NCBI GenBank assembly: GCA_902462635.1
Contig: CABQCN010000077.1
Coordinates: 1-6,858, forward strand
Origin: an uncultured Oscillospiraceae bacterium
GTDB taxonomy: Bacteria; Bacillota; Clostridia; UBA1212; UBA1255
Length of the DNA stretch: 6,858 nt
Direction of reading: 5' to 3'
The translations under genes and the position numbers were made by a program. The notes under the pieces were generated by a model. The model worked only from the letters and a program-made list of their open reading frames with translations. It searched no databases and was not told where the DNA came from. Numbering within the stretch: position 1 is the stretch's first letter; every line of letters begins with the position of its first letter. Positions 1-6,824 of this stretch are shown piece after piece.

Positions 1-1673
1 TGGACGGCCTCAAACAGTTCCTGGAAACCAAGGAGCGGAAATCATACGGCAATTATTGGTCTGAGCCGTATTTCGGATACTATGTCGATACGGACGAATG
101 GGTACTGCGGAAACACGCGCAGATGCTCTGCGACGCAGGCGTTGATTTTATTTTTGTAGATATCTCCAATACGGAAACCTATAGAGATGCGCACACCAAG
201 CTGTTCGAAACCTGGTACCAGATCCGGCAGGAAGGCGGGCAGACGCCGCAGATCTGCTTCCTGACGGGAGATACGGAAGGACGGCTTGTGGATCATCTGA
301 ATATATTGAAAACGACGGTTTATTCCAATAAAAACTTTGAGAAATATAAAGACCTGTTCTTTCTGTGGGAAGGAAAACCGCTGATTTTCGGCAACGCAGG
401 CAGGAATCTTTCGGAAAAAGAACAGGAATTGCTGGACCGATTCACCGTACGGCGCTGTTGGGCCTGGGTGGATATGGACGGTTACTGGAACTGGCTTACG
501 GAATCGCCGCAATACAAAGGGCGCGACGCAAACGGAACATTCGAACAGATGTCTGTCGTAATGGGACACCACGCTTCTACGAGCAAGGGCAGAAGCTACA
601 CGAGTGCGGGCGGCCAGCCGAATAACGGGCTGCAGGATTTCGAATTTTCTTCGACGACGGCAAAATACGGCTATTGTTTCGACGAACAATTCCGTTATGC
701 CATCGAGGCGGATCCTTCCGTGATCATGATTACCGGCTGGAACGAATGGATCGCGGGTCAGCATAACCAGGACGGCACGGTGACGATGGCCAACACACAA
801 GTGCAAAATTATACGTTTGTAGACGCGTTCAACCCGGAATTCAGCCGCGACGGCGAGCCGATGAAAATACGGGACGGCCTCGGATACGGCGACAATTATT
901 ATTACCAGATGACAAATTACATCCGCCTTTTCAAAGGAACGAATGAAATGAAAAAAGCGGAAGGCCGCGTTACGATCGATCTGAACGGCGGGCTGGAGCA
1001 GTGGGACGGCGTTTTCCCGGAATATACGGATACGACGGCGGATACCGCGCCGAGAAACGCGCTCTCCTTTGACAGCTCTTTTCAATATGTAAACAATACG
1101 GGCCGAAACGATATCGCTTCCGCAAAAGTTGCCCAGGACGACGAAAATATCTATTTCCTAGTGCGGACGGTGAAGGACATCATCCTCGACGACGGAGAAA
1201 ACTGGATGAATCTGTATCTCGATATCGACCAGAACAAAAAAACGGGCTGGGAAGGATACGATTACGTGATCAACCGTTCCCGCGCGGATGGTAAAATGAA
1301 AGTACAGCGCTTTGTCAACGGCAGCTGGCAGTTCGAGGATGCCGGAGAAGCGGACTATACGGTTTCCGGCAACGCAATCATGGTGCGTCTGCCCAAGTCT
1401 GCTGTAGATACGAAGGTAAAATATCTTTCCTTTGATTTCAAGTGGGCGGACAATTCCACGGTCAGCGGCAATGTCCTGGAATTTATGGATCTTGGGGATG
1501 CCGCGCCCAACAGCCGGTTCAATTTCCGTTTCGTAGGAGACGATCCTTATTATTCCGGGTTGAGCACAGTGATGATTCTCCTGATCTGCGGAGCCGCGGC
1601 GCTGGTCATCGCGGGAACCGTTCTGGTTGTCATTTTAGTCCGAAAGAAGAAATCTATCAAAATAAAACCATGA
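1..1673 (+). CDS. Membrane-anchored glycosidase-like protein with CBM9/DOMON-like domain (5' end missing)
   Basis: The reading frame is open from the window edge (first full codon at position 3) to TGA at 1671-1673, so the true start lies upstream; 556 residues are visible. The ATG at 123 is internal: coding sense continues before it and no ribosome binding site precedes it. Residues about 1-310 look like a TIM-barrel glycosidase of the GH71/GH99-like type. A strand ending FIFVDISN (Asp codon 159-161) and a GWNEW motif (Glu codon 744-746) are good catalytic-site candidates. Residues about 320-505 resemble a CBM9/DOMON-like beta-sandwich, with IDLNGG, IYFLVRTV and LYLDIDQNKKTGWEGYDY. Residues 522-546 form one hydrophobic helix followed by a basic tail (RKKK), so the C-terminus is membrane-anchored and the catalytic part would lie outside the cell. 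The substrate is not predictable. It probably shares a transcript with the gene 20 bp downstream. The family assignment is from memory of motifs, not a search. Confidence 0.75.
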   Translation, partial: DGLKQFLETKERKSYGNYWSEPYFGYYVDTDEWVLRKHAQMLCDAGVDFIFVDISNTETYRDAHTKLFETWYQIRQEGGQTPQICFLTGDTEGRLVDHLNILKTTVYSNKNFEKYKDLFFLWEGKPLIFGNAGRNLSEKEQELLDRFTVRRCWAWVDMDGYWNWLTESPQYKGRDANGTFEQMSVVMGHHASTSKGRSYTSAGGQPNNGLQDFEFSSTTAKYGYCFDEQFRYAIEADPSVIMITGWNEWIAGQHNQDGTVTMANTQVQNYTFVDAFNPEFSRDGEPMKIRDGLGYGDNYYYQMTNYIRLFKGTNEMKKAEGRVTIDLNGGLEQWDGVFPEYTDTTADTAPRNALSFDSSFQYVNNTGRNDIASAKVAQDDENIYFLVRTVKDIILDDGENWMNLYLDIDQNKKTGWEGYDYVINRSRADGKMKVQRFVNGSWQFEDAGEADYTVSGNAIMVRLPKSAVDTKVKYLSFDFKWADNSTVSGNVLEFMDLGDAAPNSRFNFRFVGDDPYYSGLSTVMILLICGAAALVIAGTVLVVILVRKKKSIKIKP

Positions 1674-1676
1674 GAT

Positions 1677-1682
1677 AAGGAG
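1677..1682 (+). promoter_or_regulatory. Ribosome binding site of the ceramidase-like gene
   Basis: AAGGAG ends 11 nt before the ATG at 1694. This spacing is slightly long. The ATG at 1683 directly after it is in another frame, so 1694 is the supported start. The site lies in the 20-bp gap after the upstream stop codon, and no promoter is visible between the genes, which fits co-transcription. Confidence 0.6.
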
Positions 1683-1693
1683 ATGCGTATATC

Positions 1694-3184
1694 ATGCGGA
1701 TCGGATGGAGCGAAATCGACATCACGCCGAAGAAGAAAATAAAACTGGCGGGGCAATTTTACGAGCGGATTTCCGAATATACGGAAAGTCCGGTTTGCGC
1801 CGTTGCAATGGCAATCAGCACGGAGGATGACCACGCCGTATTCTGCGCCTGCGATCTGGAAAGTATTTATCCGAACCTGCTCGCGCTGGCACGCCGGAAA
1901 ATTGCAGCGGCAAACGCCGGCGGCCGCGCTGCGCCGGATCCCGCGAAAGTAATGGTATCGGCAACGCATACGCATACCTCTTATGAATATAAAGGGGAGG
2001 ATAAACGCGATTCTTCTCTGAATGTTCTCAGCCGCGTTCTGCCGGAATCCATGAAATATATCCCGAAAGTTGCGTCGGAAGACGTCGTATCCTCCGAAGA
2101 AGCGCTGGAATTCCTTTCCGATAAAATTGCGGAGGCCGTTTTAGAAGCATGGGACAGCCGGGAAGACGCCTTTTACGCCAATGAATTCGGCAGAGCCGCC
2201 GTCGGCATGTGCCGGCGCGTCGTATACGACGACGGTACCGCCAAGATGTGGGGCGATACCGATCTTGCCAATTTCGACTGTTTGGAAGGCGGAAACGATT
2301 CCGGAATCGAACTGCTTTATACTTTTGACAAGAATCGAAAGCCGACGGGCGTCGTTGCGAACGTGGCCTGCCCTTCGCAGGTCCTGGAACAGCGTAGCTT
2401 TATTTCCGCGGATTACTGGGGAAAAGTCCGCCAATTTCTGCGGGAGGAATTTGGTCCAGAGTTCAAGGTACTGGGCCTTTGCAGCGCCGCAGGCGATCAA
2501 TGTCCGCGCGACCTCGTGCGATGGGTCGAACCGGAGAGTCCTATAGACGATCCAAACGTCATCCGCAAGAATCCGCTGCTTCGCAAGGCGGATCCGTCTA
2601 TGTTCGATATCAAGGGCTGCTGCCGGGTGGGACGGCGCATCGCCGATGAAATCCTGGCGGTATTCGGGGAAATCAAAGCGTATCAGAAGGACGGTATTTT
2701 GAAACATCGCGTCCTCAGCCTGAATCTGCCGCTGCGCCGCGTCACGATCACGGAATATGAAGCGGCAAAGCGAAGCCTGGACGAATATATCAAAAGCTGC
2801 GGGGAGCGGGGCGAATTTACCTTTAAAGACAACGCGGCGATGCACGTCTGCGCAGGCGTCATGGCGCGTTACGAACACCAGCAGACGGTTGACCTGCATC
2901 CTGTGGAGGTCCATGTCCTCCGCGTCGGAGACGTGGCGTTCGCAACGAACAGTTATGAATTGTTCCTCGACTATGGGAATCGAATTCGCGCGCGCAGCAA
3001 GGCGCAGCAGACGTTCCTGATCCAGCTCTGCTGTGGGTCGGACGGGTACCTGCCGACGGAAAAAGCCGAGCGCGGCAGCCATTACAGTGCGTATGTATCC
3101 AGCGGCGTTACCGGCCACGCGGGCGGGGACCTGCTTGTACGCGAAACGCTCGAGGCGATCAGAACGCTTTTTGAAGAATTGTGA
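1694..3184 (+). CDS. Neutral/alkaline non-lysosomal ceramidase-family protein (divergent)
   Basis: This 496-residue protein starts IGWSEIDITP, the opening strand typical of the neutral ceramidase N-terminal family (zinc amidases acting on N-acyl-sphingosine). SATHTHT (His92, His94) matches the first zinc-His motif. Glu422 in YELFLDYGNRI and Tyr452 in DGYLPTEK fit the C-terminal zinc ligands known from Pseudomonas ceramidase. Two key sites differ. The region expected to read N-F-A-V-H-G-T-S reads NVACPSQ (residues 223-229, before ISADYWG), so no second zinc-His is seen. The usual G-D-x-S-P nucleophile motif reads GDQCP, putting Cys270 in place of Ser. There is no signal peptide or membrane segment, and the length is well below the usual 640-700 residues of secreted ceramidases. 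It is therefore probably a cytoplasmic hydrolase of unknown substrate rather than a true ceramidase. It is likely in an operon with the anchored glycosidase-like gene. Confidence 0.8.
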   Translation: MRIGWSEIDITPKKKIKLAGQFYERISEYTESPVCAVAMAISTEDDHAVFCACDLESIYPNLLALARRKIAAANAGGRAAPDPAKVMVSATHTHTSYEYKGEDKRDSSLNVLSRVLPESMKYIPKVASEDVVSSEEALEFLSDKIAEAVLEAWDSREDAFYANEFGRAAVGMCRRVVYDDGTAKMWGDTDLANFDCLEGGNDSGIELLYTFDKNRKPTGVVANVACPSQVLEQRSFISADYWGKVRQFLREEFGPEFKVLGLCSAAGDQCPRDLVRWVEPESPIDDPNVIRKNPLLRKADPSMFDIKGCCRVGRRIADEILAVFGEIKAYQKDGILKHRVLSLNLPLRRVTITEYEAAKRSLDEYIKSCGERGEFTFKDNAAMHVCAGVMARYEHQQTVDLHPVEVHVLRVGDVAFATNSYELFLDYGNRIRARSKAQQTFLIQLCCGSDGYLPTEKAERGSHYSAYVSSGVTGHAGGDLLVRETLEAIRTLFEEL

Positions 3185-3193
3185 GGGAAAAAG

Positions 3194-3769
3194 TTATTTT
3201 CCGTACGACCGCATCATTTCCGCAAACAGACGGTGGATTCTGAGATCGTCGCCAAGTTCGGGATGAAATGCCATCGCCAGCTGGTTCCGGCAGCGGACGG
3301 CCACGATATTGCCGCCGGCTTCCGCCAGAATTTCGACTTCTTTCTCCGCGCTTTCGATATAGGGAGCGCGGATGAACGTCATGGGAACGCGCCCGATTCC
3401 GCGGAAGGGTTCCTCGGTATAGAAGCTGCCGAGCTGCCTGCCGTACGCGTTGCGGCGTACGGTGACAGGCAGCGTACGGAAATAGGTACGGGCGTCGTTT
3501 GCGATCCGGTCTGCCAGCAGGATCAGGCCGGCGCACGTCGCAAGTACGGGCGTGCCGCCTTCAATCCGTTCCCGCAGCGCGCCGAACATACCGAGCTCGC
3601 GCAGCAGCTTGCCCTGGGCGGTGCTTTCTCCGCCCGGCAGGACGATTCCGGTAAAATCCTGCGCCAGGTCTGCCTGCTTCCGCAGCTCTACGGTCTCCAC
3701 GCCGACTTTATGCAGCGCGGATTCCTGCTCCAGGAAGGCGCCTTGTACGGCGAGTACGGCTGCTTTCAT
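3194..3769 (-). CDS. pdxT: PLP synthase glutaminase subunit PdxT
   Basis: This 191-residue class I glutamine amidotransferase hydrolyses glutamine and channels ammonia to PdxS for cytoplasmic PLP synthesis. The family signatures are all in place: LAVQGAF at the N-terminus, LPGGEST (residues 44-50, oxyanion region), [10 protein letters not shown] with nucleophile Cys79, IRAPYI (133-138), and FHPEL with His169 and Glu171 completing the triad. The spacing is almost the same as in Bacillus subtilis PdxT (Cys79, His170, Glu172). The length is normal for the family. A small deviation is [11 protein letters not shown], where the second Thr usual after GGES-T is Ala. The start codon overlaps the pdxS stop in ATGA (3766-3769), indicating translational coupling and equal supply of the two subunits. 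A GAGG-type ribosome binding site (plus-strand 3777-3780) lies inside the end of pdxS. Confidence 0.97.
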   Translation of the reverse strand: MKAAVLAVQGAFLEQESALHKVGVETVELRKQADLAQDFTGIVLPGGESTAQGKLLRELGMFGALRERIEGGTPVLATCAGLILLADRIANDARTYFRTLPVTVRRNAYGRQLGSFYTEEPFRGIGRVPMTFIRAPYIESAEKEVEILAEAGGNIVAVRCRNQLAMAFHPELGDDLRIHRLFAEMMRSYGK

Positions 3770-4644
3770 TCTTTGCCTCTTTCCGCCATCAGCAGGCTGA
3801 TTTCTTCCTCGTTGATCCCGACCATGGCTTCTCCGAGATCCTCGGAAAGCTGCGCGATCAACGTGGAATCCCGATAGTTTGCAACGGCTTTGACGATCGC
3901 GGCGGCCCGCTTCGCCGGGTTCCCGGACTTAAAGATGCCGGAGCCTACGAAAACGCCTTCCGCACCCAACTGCATCATCAGCGCGGCGTCGGCCGGCGTG
4001 GCGATGCCGCCTGCCGCAAAGTTGACGACGGGCAGGCGTCTGTTTTTGCGGACGGATGCCAGCAGCGCAAAGGGAACTTCCAGTTCTTTTGCGGCGTGGT
4101 ACAGCTCGTCTTCCCGCATGGCGGCAATCCGTGCGATTTCGCCGTTCATTTTGCGCATATGGCGCACGGCCTGCACGACGTCGCCCGTTCCCGGTTCGCC
4201 TTTTGTGCGGATCATTGCTGCGCCTTCGCCGATGCGCCGCAGCGCTTCGCCGAGGTCTTTCGCGCCGCATACGAACGGGACGCTGAATTTCGTTTTATCG
4301 ATATGGTACGTATCGTCGGCGGGGGAAAGCACTTCGCTTTCGTCGATATAGTCGATTTCAATTGCCTCCAGAATTTGCGCCTCCGCAAAATGGCCGATCC
4401 GGCATTTTGCCATGACGGGAATGCTGACGGCTGCCTGAATGCCTTTGATCATTTTCGGATCGCTCATCCGGGAGACGCCGCCGGCTGCGCGGATGTCCGC
4501 GGGAATCCGCTCCAGCGCCATAACGGCGCATGCGCCGGCGGTTTCCGCGATTCTGGCCTGCTCCGGCGTGGTGACGTCCATGATGACGCCGCCCTTTAAC
4601 ATCTGCGCCAGCTGTTTATTCAGTTCGTACTGTTTCTTTTTCAT
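3766..4644 (-). CDS. pdxS: PLP synthase lyase subunit PdxS
   Basis: This 292-residue TIM-barrel synthase condenses ribose 5-phosphate, glyceraldehyde 3-phosphate and ammonia into pyridoxal 5'-phosphate; the family forms a dodecamer decorated by PdxT. The residues known from Bacillus PdxS are present: Asp23 in GGVIMDV, Lys80 in VMAKCRIGH (first Schiff base with ribose phosphate), and Lys148 in [12 protein letters not shown] (second lysine of the swinging-arm chemistry). The phosphate-binding segments [15 protein letters not shown] (from 210) and [11 protein letters not shown] (230-240) are intact. The length matches the family (about 290-295) and nothing suggests damage. The start at 4644 is supported by GGAGGA 7 nt upstream. 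It is the first gene of a pdxS-pdxT operon, transcribed away from pdxR, and is likely activated by PdxR through the boxes in 4705-4758. Confidence 0.98.
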   Translation of the reverse strand: MKKKQYELNKQLAQMLKGGVIMDVTTPEQARIAETAGACAVMALERIPADIRAAGGVSRMSDPKMIKGIQAAVSIPVMAKCRIGHFAEAQILEAIEIDYIDESEVLSPADDTYHIDKTKFSVPFVCGAKDLGEALRRIGEGAAMIRTKGEPGTGDVVQAVRHMRKMNGEIARIAAMREDELYHAAKELEVPFALLASVRKNRRLPVVNFAAGGIATPADAALMMQLGAEGVFVGSGIFKSGNPAKRAAAIVKAVANYRDSTLIAQLSEDLGEAMVGINEEEISLLMAERGKE

Positions 4645-4651
4645 CGTAAAA

Positions 4652-4657
4652 TCCTCC
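4652..4657 (-). promoter_or_regulatory. Ribosome binding site of pdxS
   Basis: On the minus strand GGAGGA stands 7 nt before the ATG at 4644. This is a near-perfect Shine-Dalgarno sequence at good spacing and fixes the pdxS start. Confidence 0.8.
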
Positions 4658-4670
4658 GTTTTTGTAGTTC

Positions 4671-4699
4671 TTGCATTCCGTACGAGATCCTATTATAAT
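4671..4699 (+). promoter_or_regulatory. Candidate sigma-A promoter of pdxR
   Basis: The -35 candidate TTGCAT (4671-4676) and a perfect TATAAT (4694-4699) are separated by 17 bp. The predicted start is near 4706, giving a leader of about 64 nt before the pdxR ATG. The -35 matches the consensus only in TTG. All three ATnGTCAG boxes lie at or downstream of the predicted start, a position that fits repression of pdxR by its own product. Confidence 0.55.
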
Positions 4700-4720
4700 G
4701 ATATCTGACCATATTAAAAT
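4692..4720 (-). promoter_or_regulatory. Candidate activator-dependent promoter of pdxST
   Basis: Read on the minus strand, TATAAT occupies 4692-4697 and overlaps the pdxR -10 in the palindrome ATTATAAT (4692-4699). The hexamer 17 bp upstream (4715-4720, ATTTTA) has almost no match to TTGACA. A strong -10 with a poor -35 is what an activated promoter looks like. The predicted start is near 4685, giving a leader of about 40 nt. One inverted ATnGTCAG box lies within the spacer and two more lie upstream. Confidence 0.45.
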
Positions 4721-4758
4721 AACCAAAATAAATATAGTCAGTATATCCAGATTGTCAG
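4705..4758. promoter_or_regulatory. Probable PdxR operator: three ATnGTCAG boxes
   Basis: Three copies of ATnGTCAG are seen: ATGGTCAG on the minus strand at 4705-4712, ATAGTCAG on the plus strand at 4734-4741, and ATTGTCAG on the plus strand at 4751-4758. The two plus-strand copies are direct repeats 17 bp apart; the third is inverted relative to them. The first two also share the longer form ATATnGTCAG. Two direct boxes plus one inverted box is, as I recall, the arrangement described for PdxR in other Firmicutes. The boxes would sit upstream of and inside the pdxS promoter, and downstream of the pdxR promoter. The box at 4751-4758 overlaps the pdxR ribosome binding site. Binding is inferred. 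Confidence 0.6.
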
Positions 4759-4762
4759 GAGA
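4757..4762 (+). promoter_or_regulatory. Ribosome binding site of pdxR
   Basis: AGGAGA ends 7 nt before the ATG at 4770, supporting that start. Its first two bases belong to the last ATnGTCAG box, so a regulator bound there could also hinder pdxR transcript elongation. Confidence 0.75.
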
Positions 4763-4769
4763 AACATAG

Positions 4770-6161
4770 ATGTTGACGTATTCTTTTACCGATATAGGGT
4801 CAGATCATTTATATGAATATCTGTATAAATGCATAAAAAACGATATTGCCGCCGGCATTCTGGCGCCCGGGACGCGCCTGCCATCCAAGCGGAGTTTCGC
4901 GGCCAATCTGGGGGTAAGCACCATTACGGTAGAAGCGGCGTACGGGCAGCTGCTTGCGGAAGGATATCTGTATTCGCTGCCGCGGAAGGGCTACTACGTA
5001 GAAGAAATCCACAAAGAAGGGACCGCTGCCGCCGTCTCCGCAAGCCCGCCCGCGGCAAAGCCGGCAGCGCCCGCCTATTTTGCCGATTTCGTCAGCAACC
5101 AGACGGAGCCGGAAAATTTTCCTTTCTCCGTCTGGGCAAAAATTTTACGCGAAGTGATGCTGGACCACAGCGCGGAGCTCATGACGAACCCGCCGGCGGG
5201 AGGCGTTTTGGTTTTACGAGAGGCGATTGCGTCTTATCTGAGAGCTTTCCGCGGCATGCGGGTGCTGCCGGAGCAAATCGTCGTAGGCGCGGGTACGGAA
5301 TATCTTTACGGCCTTTTGATCCAGCTGCTCGGGTACGGCAGGCGTTATGCCGTGGAAGATCCCGGGTATCGTAAAATTACGCGCATTTATATGCGCCACG
5401 GCGTAAAATGCGTGCATCTCCCGCTGGACGCGCAAGGGATTTCCATGCGCGCGCTGGCGGAGAGCGGGGCGGATATCGTGCATGTTTCGCCATCGCACCA
5501 TTATCCGAGCGGGATCGTGACGCCGGTGAGCCGGCGTTATGAACTGCTCGGCTGGGCCTCCGGCGCGGCGGGACGGTACATTTTGGAGGATGATTTCGAT
5601 TCGGAATTCCGCATGGCCGGGAATCCGCTGCCGACGCTGCAGGGCATCGACGCTACGGAGCGGGTCATCTATCTGAATACGTTTACTAAAAGTCTTGCCT
5701 CGACGATCCGAATCAGCTATATGGTACTCCCGGCGCATCTTGCAGCGCGGTTTTATAAAGAGCTGGGGTTCTATTCCTGTACGGTTTCCACATTCGAGCA
5801 ATATACGCTCGCGCGATTTCTTTCCGGCGGCTATTTTGAAAAGCACATCAACCGGATGCGGAATCTTTACCGCCGCAAGCGAGACATCCTGATCCGTACG
5901 ATCCGCGCGGCGCTGCCGCCCGGCGCCGCGGAAATTTCCGAGGAAGAAGCGGGGCTCCATTTCCTGCTCCGAGTAGCCGGCCCGCGCACGGATGCGGAAT
6001 TGGTGCGCTGCGCGGAACGCAGCGGCCTGCGCGTGGCGTGCCTTTCCGCTTATTACGCCAAGTCTCCCGGCGATACGCGCACGCTTGTTCTCAACTATTC
6101 CAATATTCCGCAGGACCGCCTGGCTCTCGCGGCGGATAAACTTGCAGGAATATTAAAATAA
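4770..6161 (+). CDS. pdxR: MocR/GntR-family regulator of PLP synthesis, PdxR-like
   Basis: This 463-residue protein has the MocR architecture. Residues about 10-78 are a GntR winged helix (LPSKRSFAANLGVS, then VEAAYGQLLAEGYL, then the wing RKGYYV). An Ala/Pro-rich linker spans about 84-102. The rest is a fold-type I aminotransferase-like domain. PLP-site motifs are intact: GAGTEYLY (173-180), EDPGY (196-200), SPSHHYPSG (240-248), the EDDFDSEFR segment (273-281) that binds the cofactor ring nitrogen, Lys307 in NTFTKSLA as the Schiff-base lysine, and Arg437 in RTLVLNYS near the substrate carboxylate site. The length is typical (about 460-490). It is divergent from pdxST across 125 bp, the classic position for PdxR, which activates PLP synthesis genes when PLP is scarce and is antagonised by PLP. 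GabR and other MocR proteins share the fold; the neighbours decide the assignment. Confidence 0.93.
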   Translation: MLTYSFTDIGSDHLYEYLYKCIKNDIAAGILAPGTRLPSKRSFAANLGVSTITVEAAYGQLLAEGYLYSLPRKGYYVEEIHKEGTAAAVSASPPAAKPAAPAYFADFVSNQTEPENFPFSVWAKILREVMLDHSAELMTNPPAGGVLVLREAIASYLRAFRGMRVLPEQIVVGAGTEYLYGLLIQLLGYGRRYAVEDPGYRKITRIYMRHGVKCVHLPLDAQGISMRALAESGADIVHVSPSHHYPSGIVTPVSRRYELLGWASGAAGRYILEDDFDSEFRMAGNPLPTLQGIDATERVIYLNTFTKSLASTIRISYMVLPAHLAARFYKELGFYSCTVSTFEQYTLARFLSGGYFEKHINRMRNLYRRKRDILIRTIRAALPPGAAEISEEEAGLHFLLRVAGPRTDAELVRCAERSGLRVACLSAYYAKSPGDTRTLVLNYSNIPQDRLALAADKLAGILK

Positions 6162-6169
6162 TATATAAT
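6142..6169 (+). promoter_or_regulatory. Possible promoter of the helical-repeat gene
   Basis: TTGCAG (6142-6147) and a perfect TATAAT (6164-6169) are 16 bp apart, with the -35 inside the last codons of pdxR. The predicted start near 6176 would leave a short leader containing the ribosome binding site. The -35 is weak and the region is AT-rich, so a chance match is possible; read-through from pdxR is the alternative. Confidence 0.35.
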
Positions 6170-6194
6170 AAGTCAAAACAGATGGGAGCGGCGT

Positions 6195-6824
6195 ATGGAT
6201 AAAGAACAATTGATTTCCAAATTGCGGGAGAAAAAAGAAGTTGCATATGATGCGGAAACGATTCCGGTTTTGCTGGAAATAACGGAGACGGAGAAAACAG
6301 CCGTAAAGTATCAGGCGGAGAAGCTTCTCCGGGCGGGGAGCGCGGAAAATCCGCTGCTGCTTTATCCGTATTTTACAAGGATCGCGGCGCTTCTGGATCA
6401 TCCGAACCGTTTTCTCAAATGGGGGAGTATGCTGACGATTGCGAATTTATTATCCGTGGATGAGAAACATTTCTGGTACGGCATCCGCGAAAAGTATCTG
6501 CGTTCCTATGAATCGCAGGAGATCGCGGAGTTCGGAAACGCCGTACAGAGCGTTCCGAAAGTATTAGCCGCCTATCCGGAGGATGAAAAAACGATTCTTC
6601 CGCTGCTGCTCGGGATCGACAGTCATCCGTTTTTCCGGAAAGGGGAGCCCTCGCCTGCCTGTACGGACGTTGCGAAGGGACACATCCTCGATTGTTTTAC
6701 GGCGCTGTTTCCTGCTTCCGCATATCAAAAAGAGATGATTTCTTTTGCAAAGCGGAACCGGAAGAACGCGCGCGGACAGGTCCGGACAAAAGCGGCCAGA
6801 TTCCTGGAGGCATACGGAAAATAG
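6195..6824 (+). CDS. HEAT/ARM-like helical-repeat protein of unknown function
   Basis: This 209-residue protein is not recognised by name. It appears all-helical with no signal peptide or membrane segment, so it is probably cytoplasmic. Repeat-like segments resemble HEAT/ARM units: YFTRIAALLDHPNRFLKWG followed by MLTIANLLS (residues 59-87), VPKVLAAYPEDEKTILPLLLGI (120-141), and a C-terminal QVRTKAARFLEAY (195-207). Such proteins are usually binding scaffolds, and no catalytic motif is visible. GGGAG at 6184-6188, 6 nt before the ATG, supports the start. It follows pdxR by 33 bp on the same strand and may be co-transcribed or use the AT-rich element just upstream. A functional link to vitamin B6 is not shown by the sequence. 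Confidence 0.8.
   Translation: MDKEQLISKLREKKEVAYDAETIPVLLEITETEKTAVKYQAEKLLRAGSAENPLLLYPYFTRIAALLDHPNRFLKWGSMLTIANLLSVDEKHFWYGIREKYLRSYESQEIAEFGNAVQSVPKVLAAYPEDEKTILPLLLGIDSHPFFRKGEPSPACTDVAKGHILDCFTALFPASAYQKEMISFAKRNRKNARGQVRTKAARFLEAYGK

Noticed and set aside
42..1085. 347-residue minus-strand open frame opposite the glycosidase-like gene
   Set aside because: The plus-strand frame has clear protein motifs and extends through both edges of this frame. The minus-strand product has no recognisable family and no good ribosome binding site, so it is a shadow of GC-rich codon use.
2141..3118. 325-residue minus-strand open frame opposite the ceramidase-like gene
   Set aside because: It lies wholly inside a gene with conserved motifs and its product shows no family features.
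3186..3202. Inverted repeat GGAAAA/TTTTCC at the convergent junction as a bidirectional terminator
   Set aside because: The stem is only 6 bp, mostly A-T, and there is no proper U-tract after it on either strand. It is too weak to call.
3233..3877. 214-residue plus-strand open frame opposite pdxT and the end of pdxS
   Set aside because: Both minus-strand genes are certain from their catalytic residues. The plus-strand product is a low-complexity shadow.
4645..4691. Riboswitch or attenuator in the pdxS leader
   Set aside because: The predicted leader is only about 40 nt and I see no strong hairpin or terminator-like structure. Control by PdxR explains the region better.
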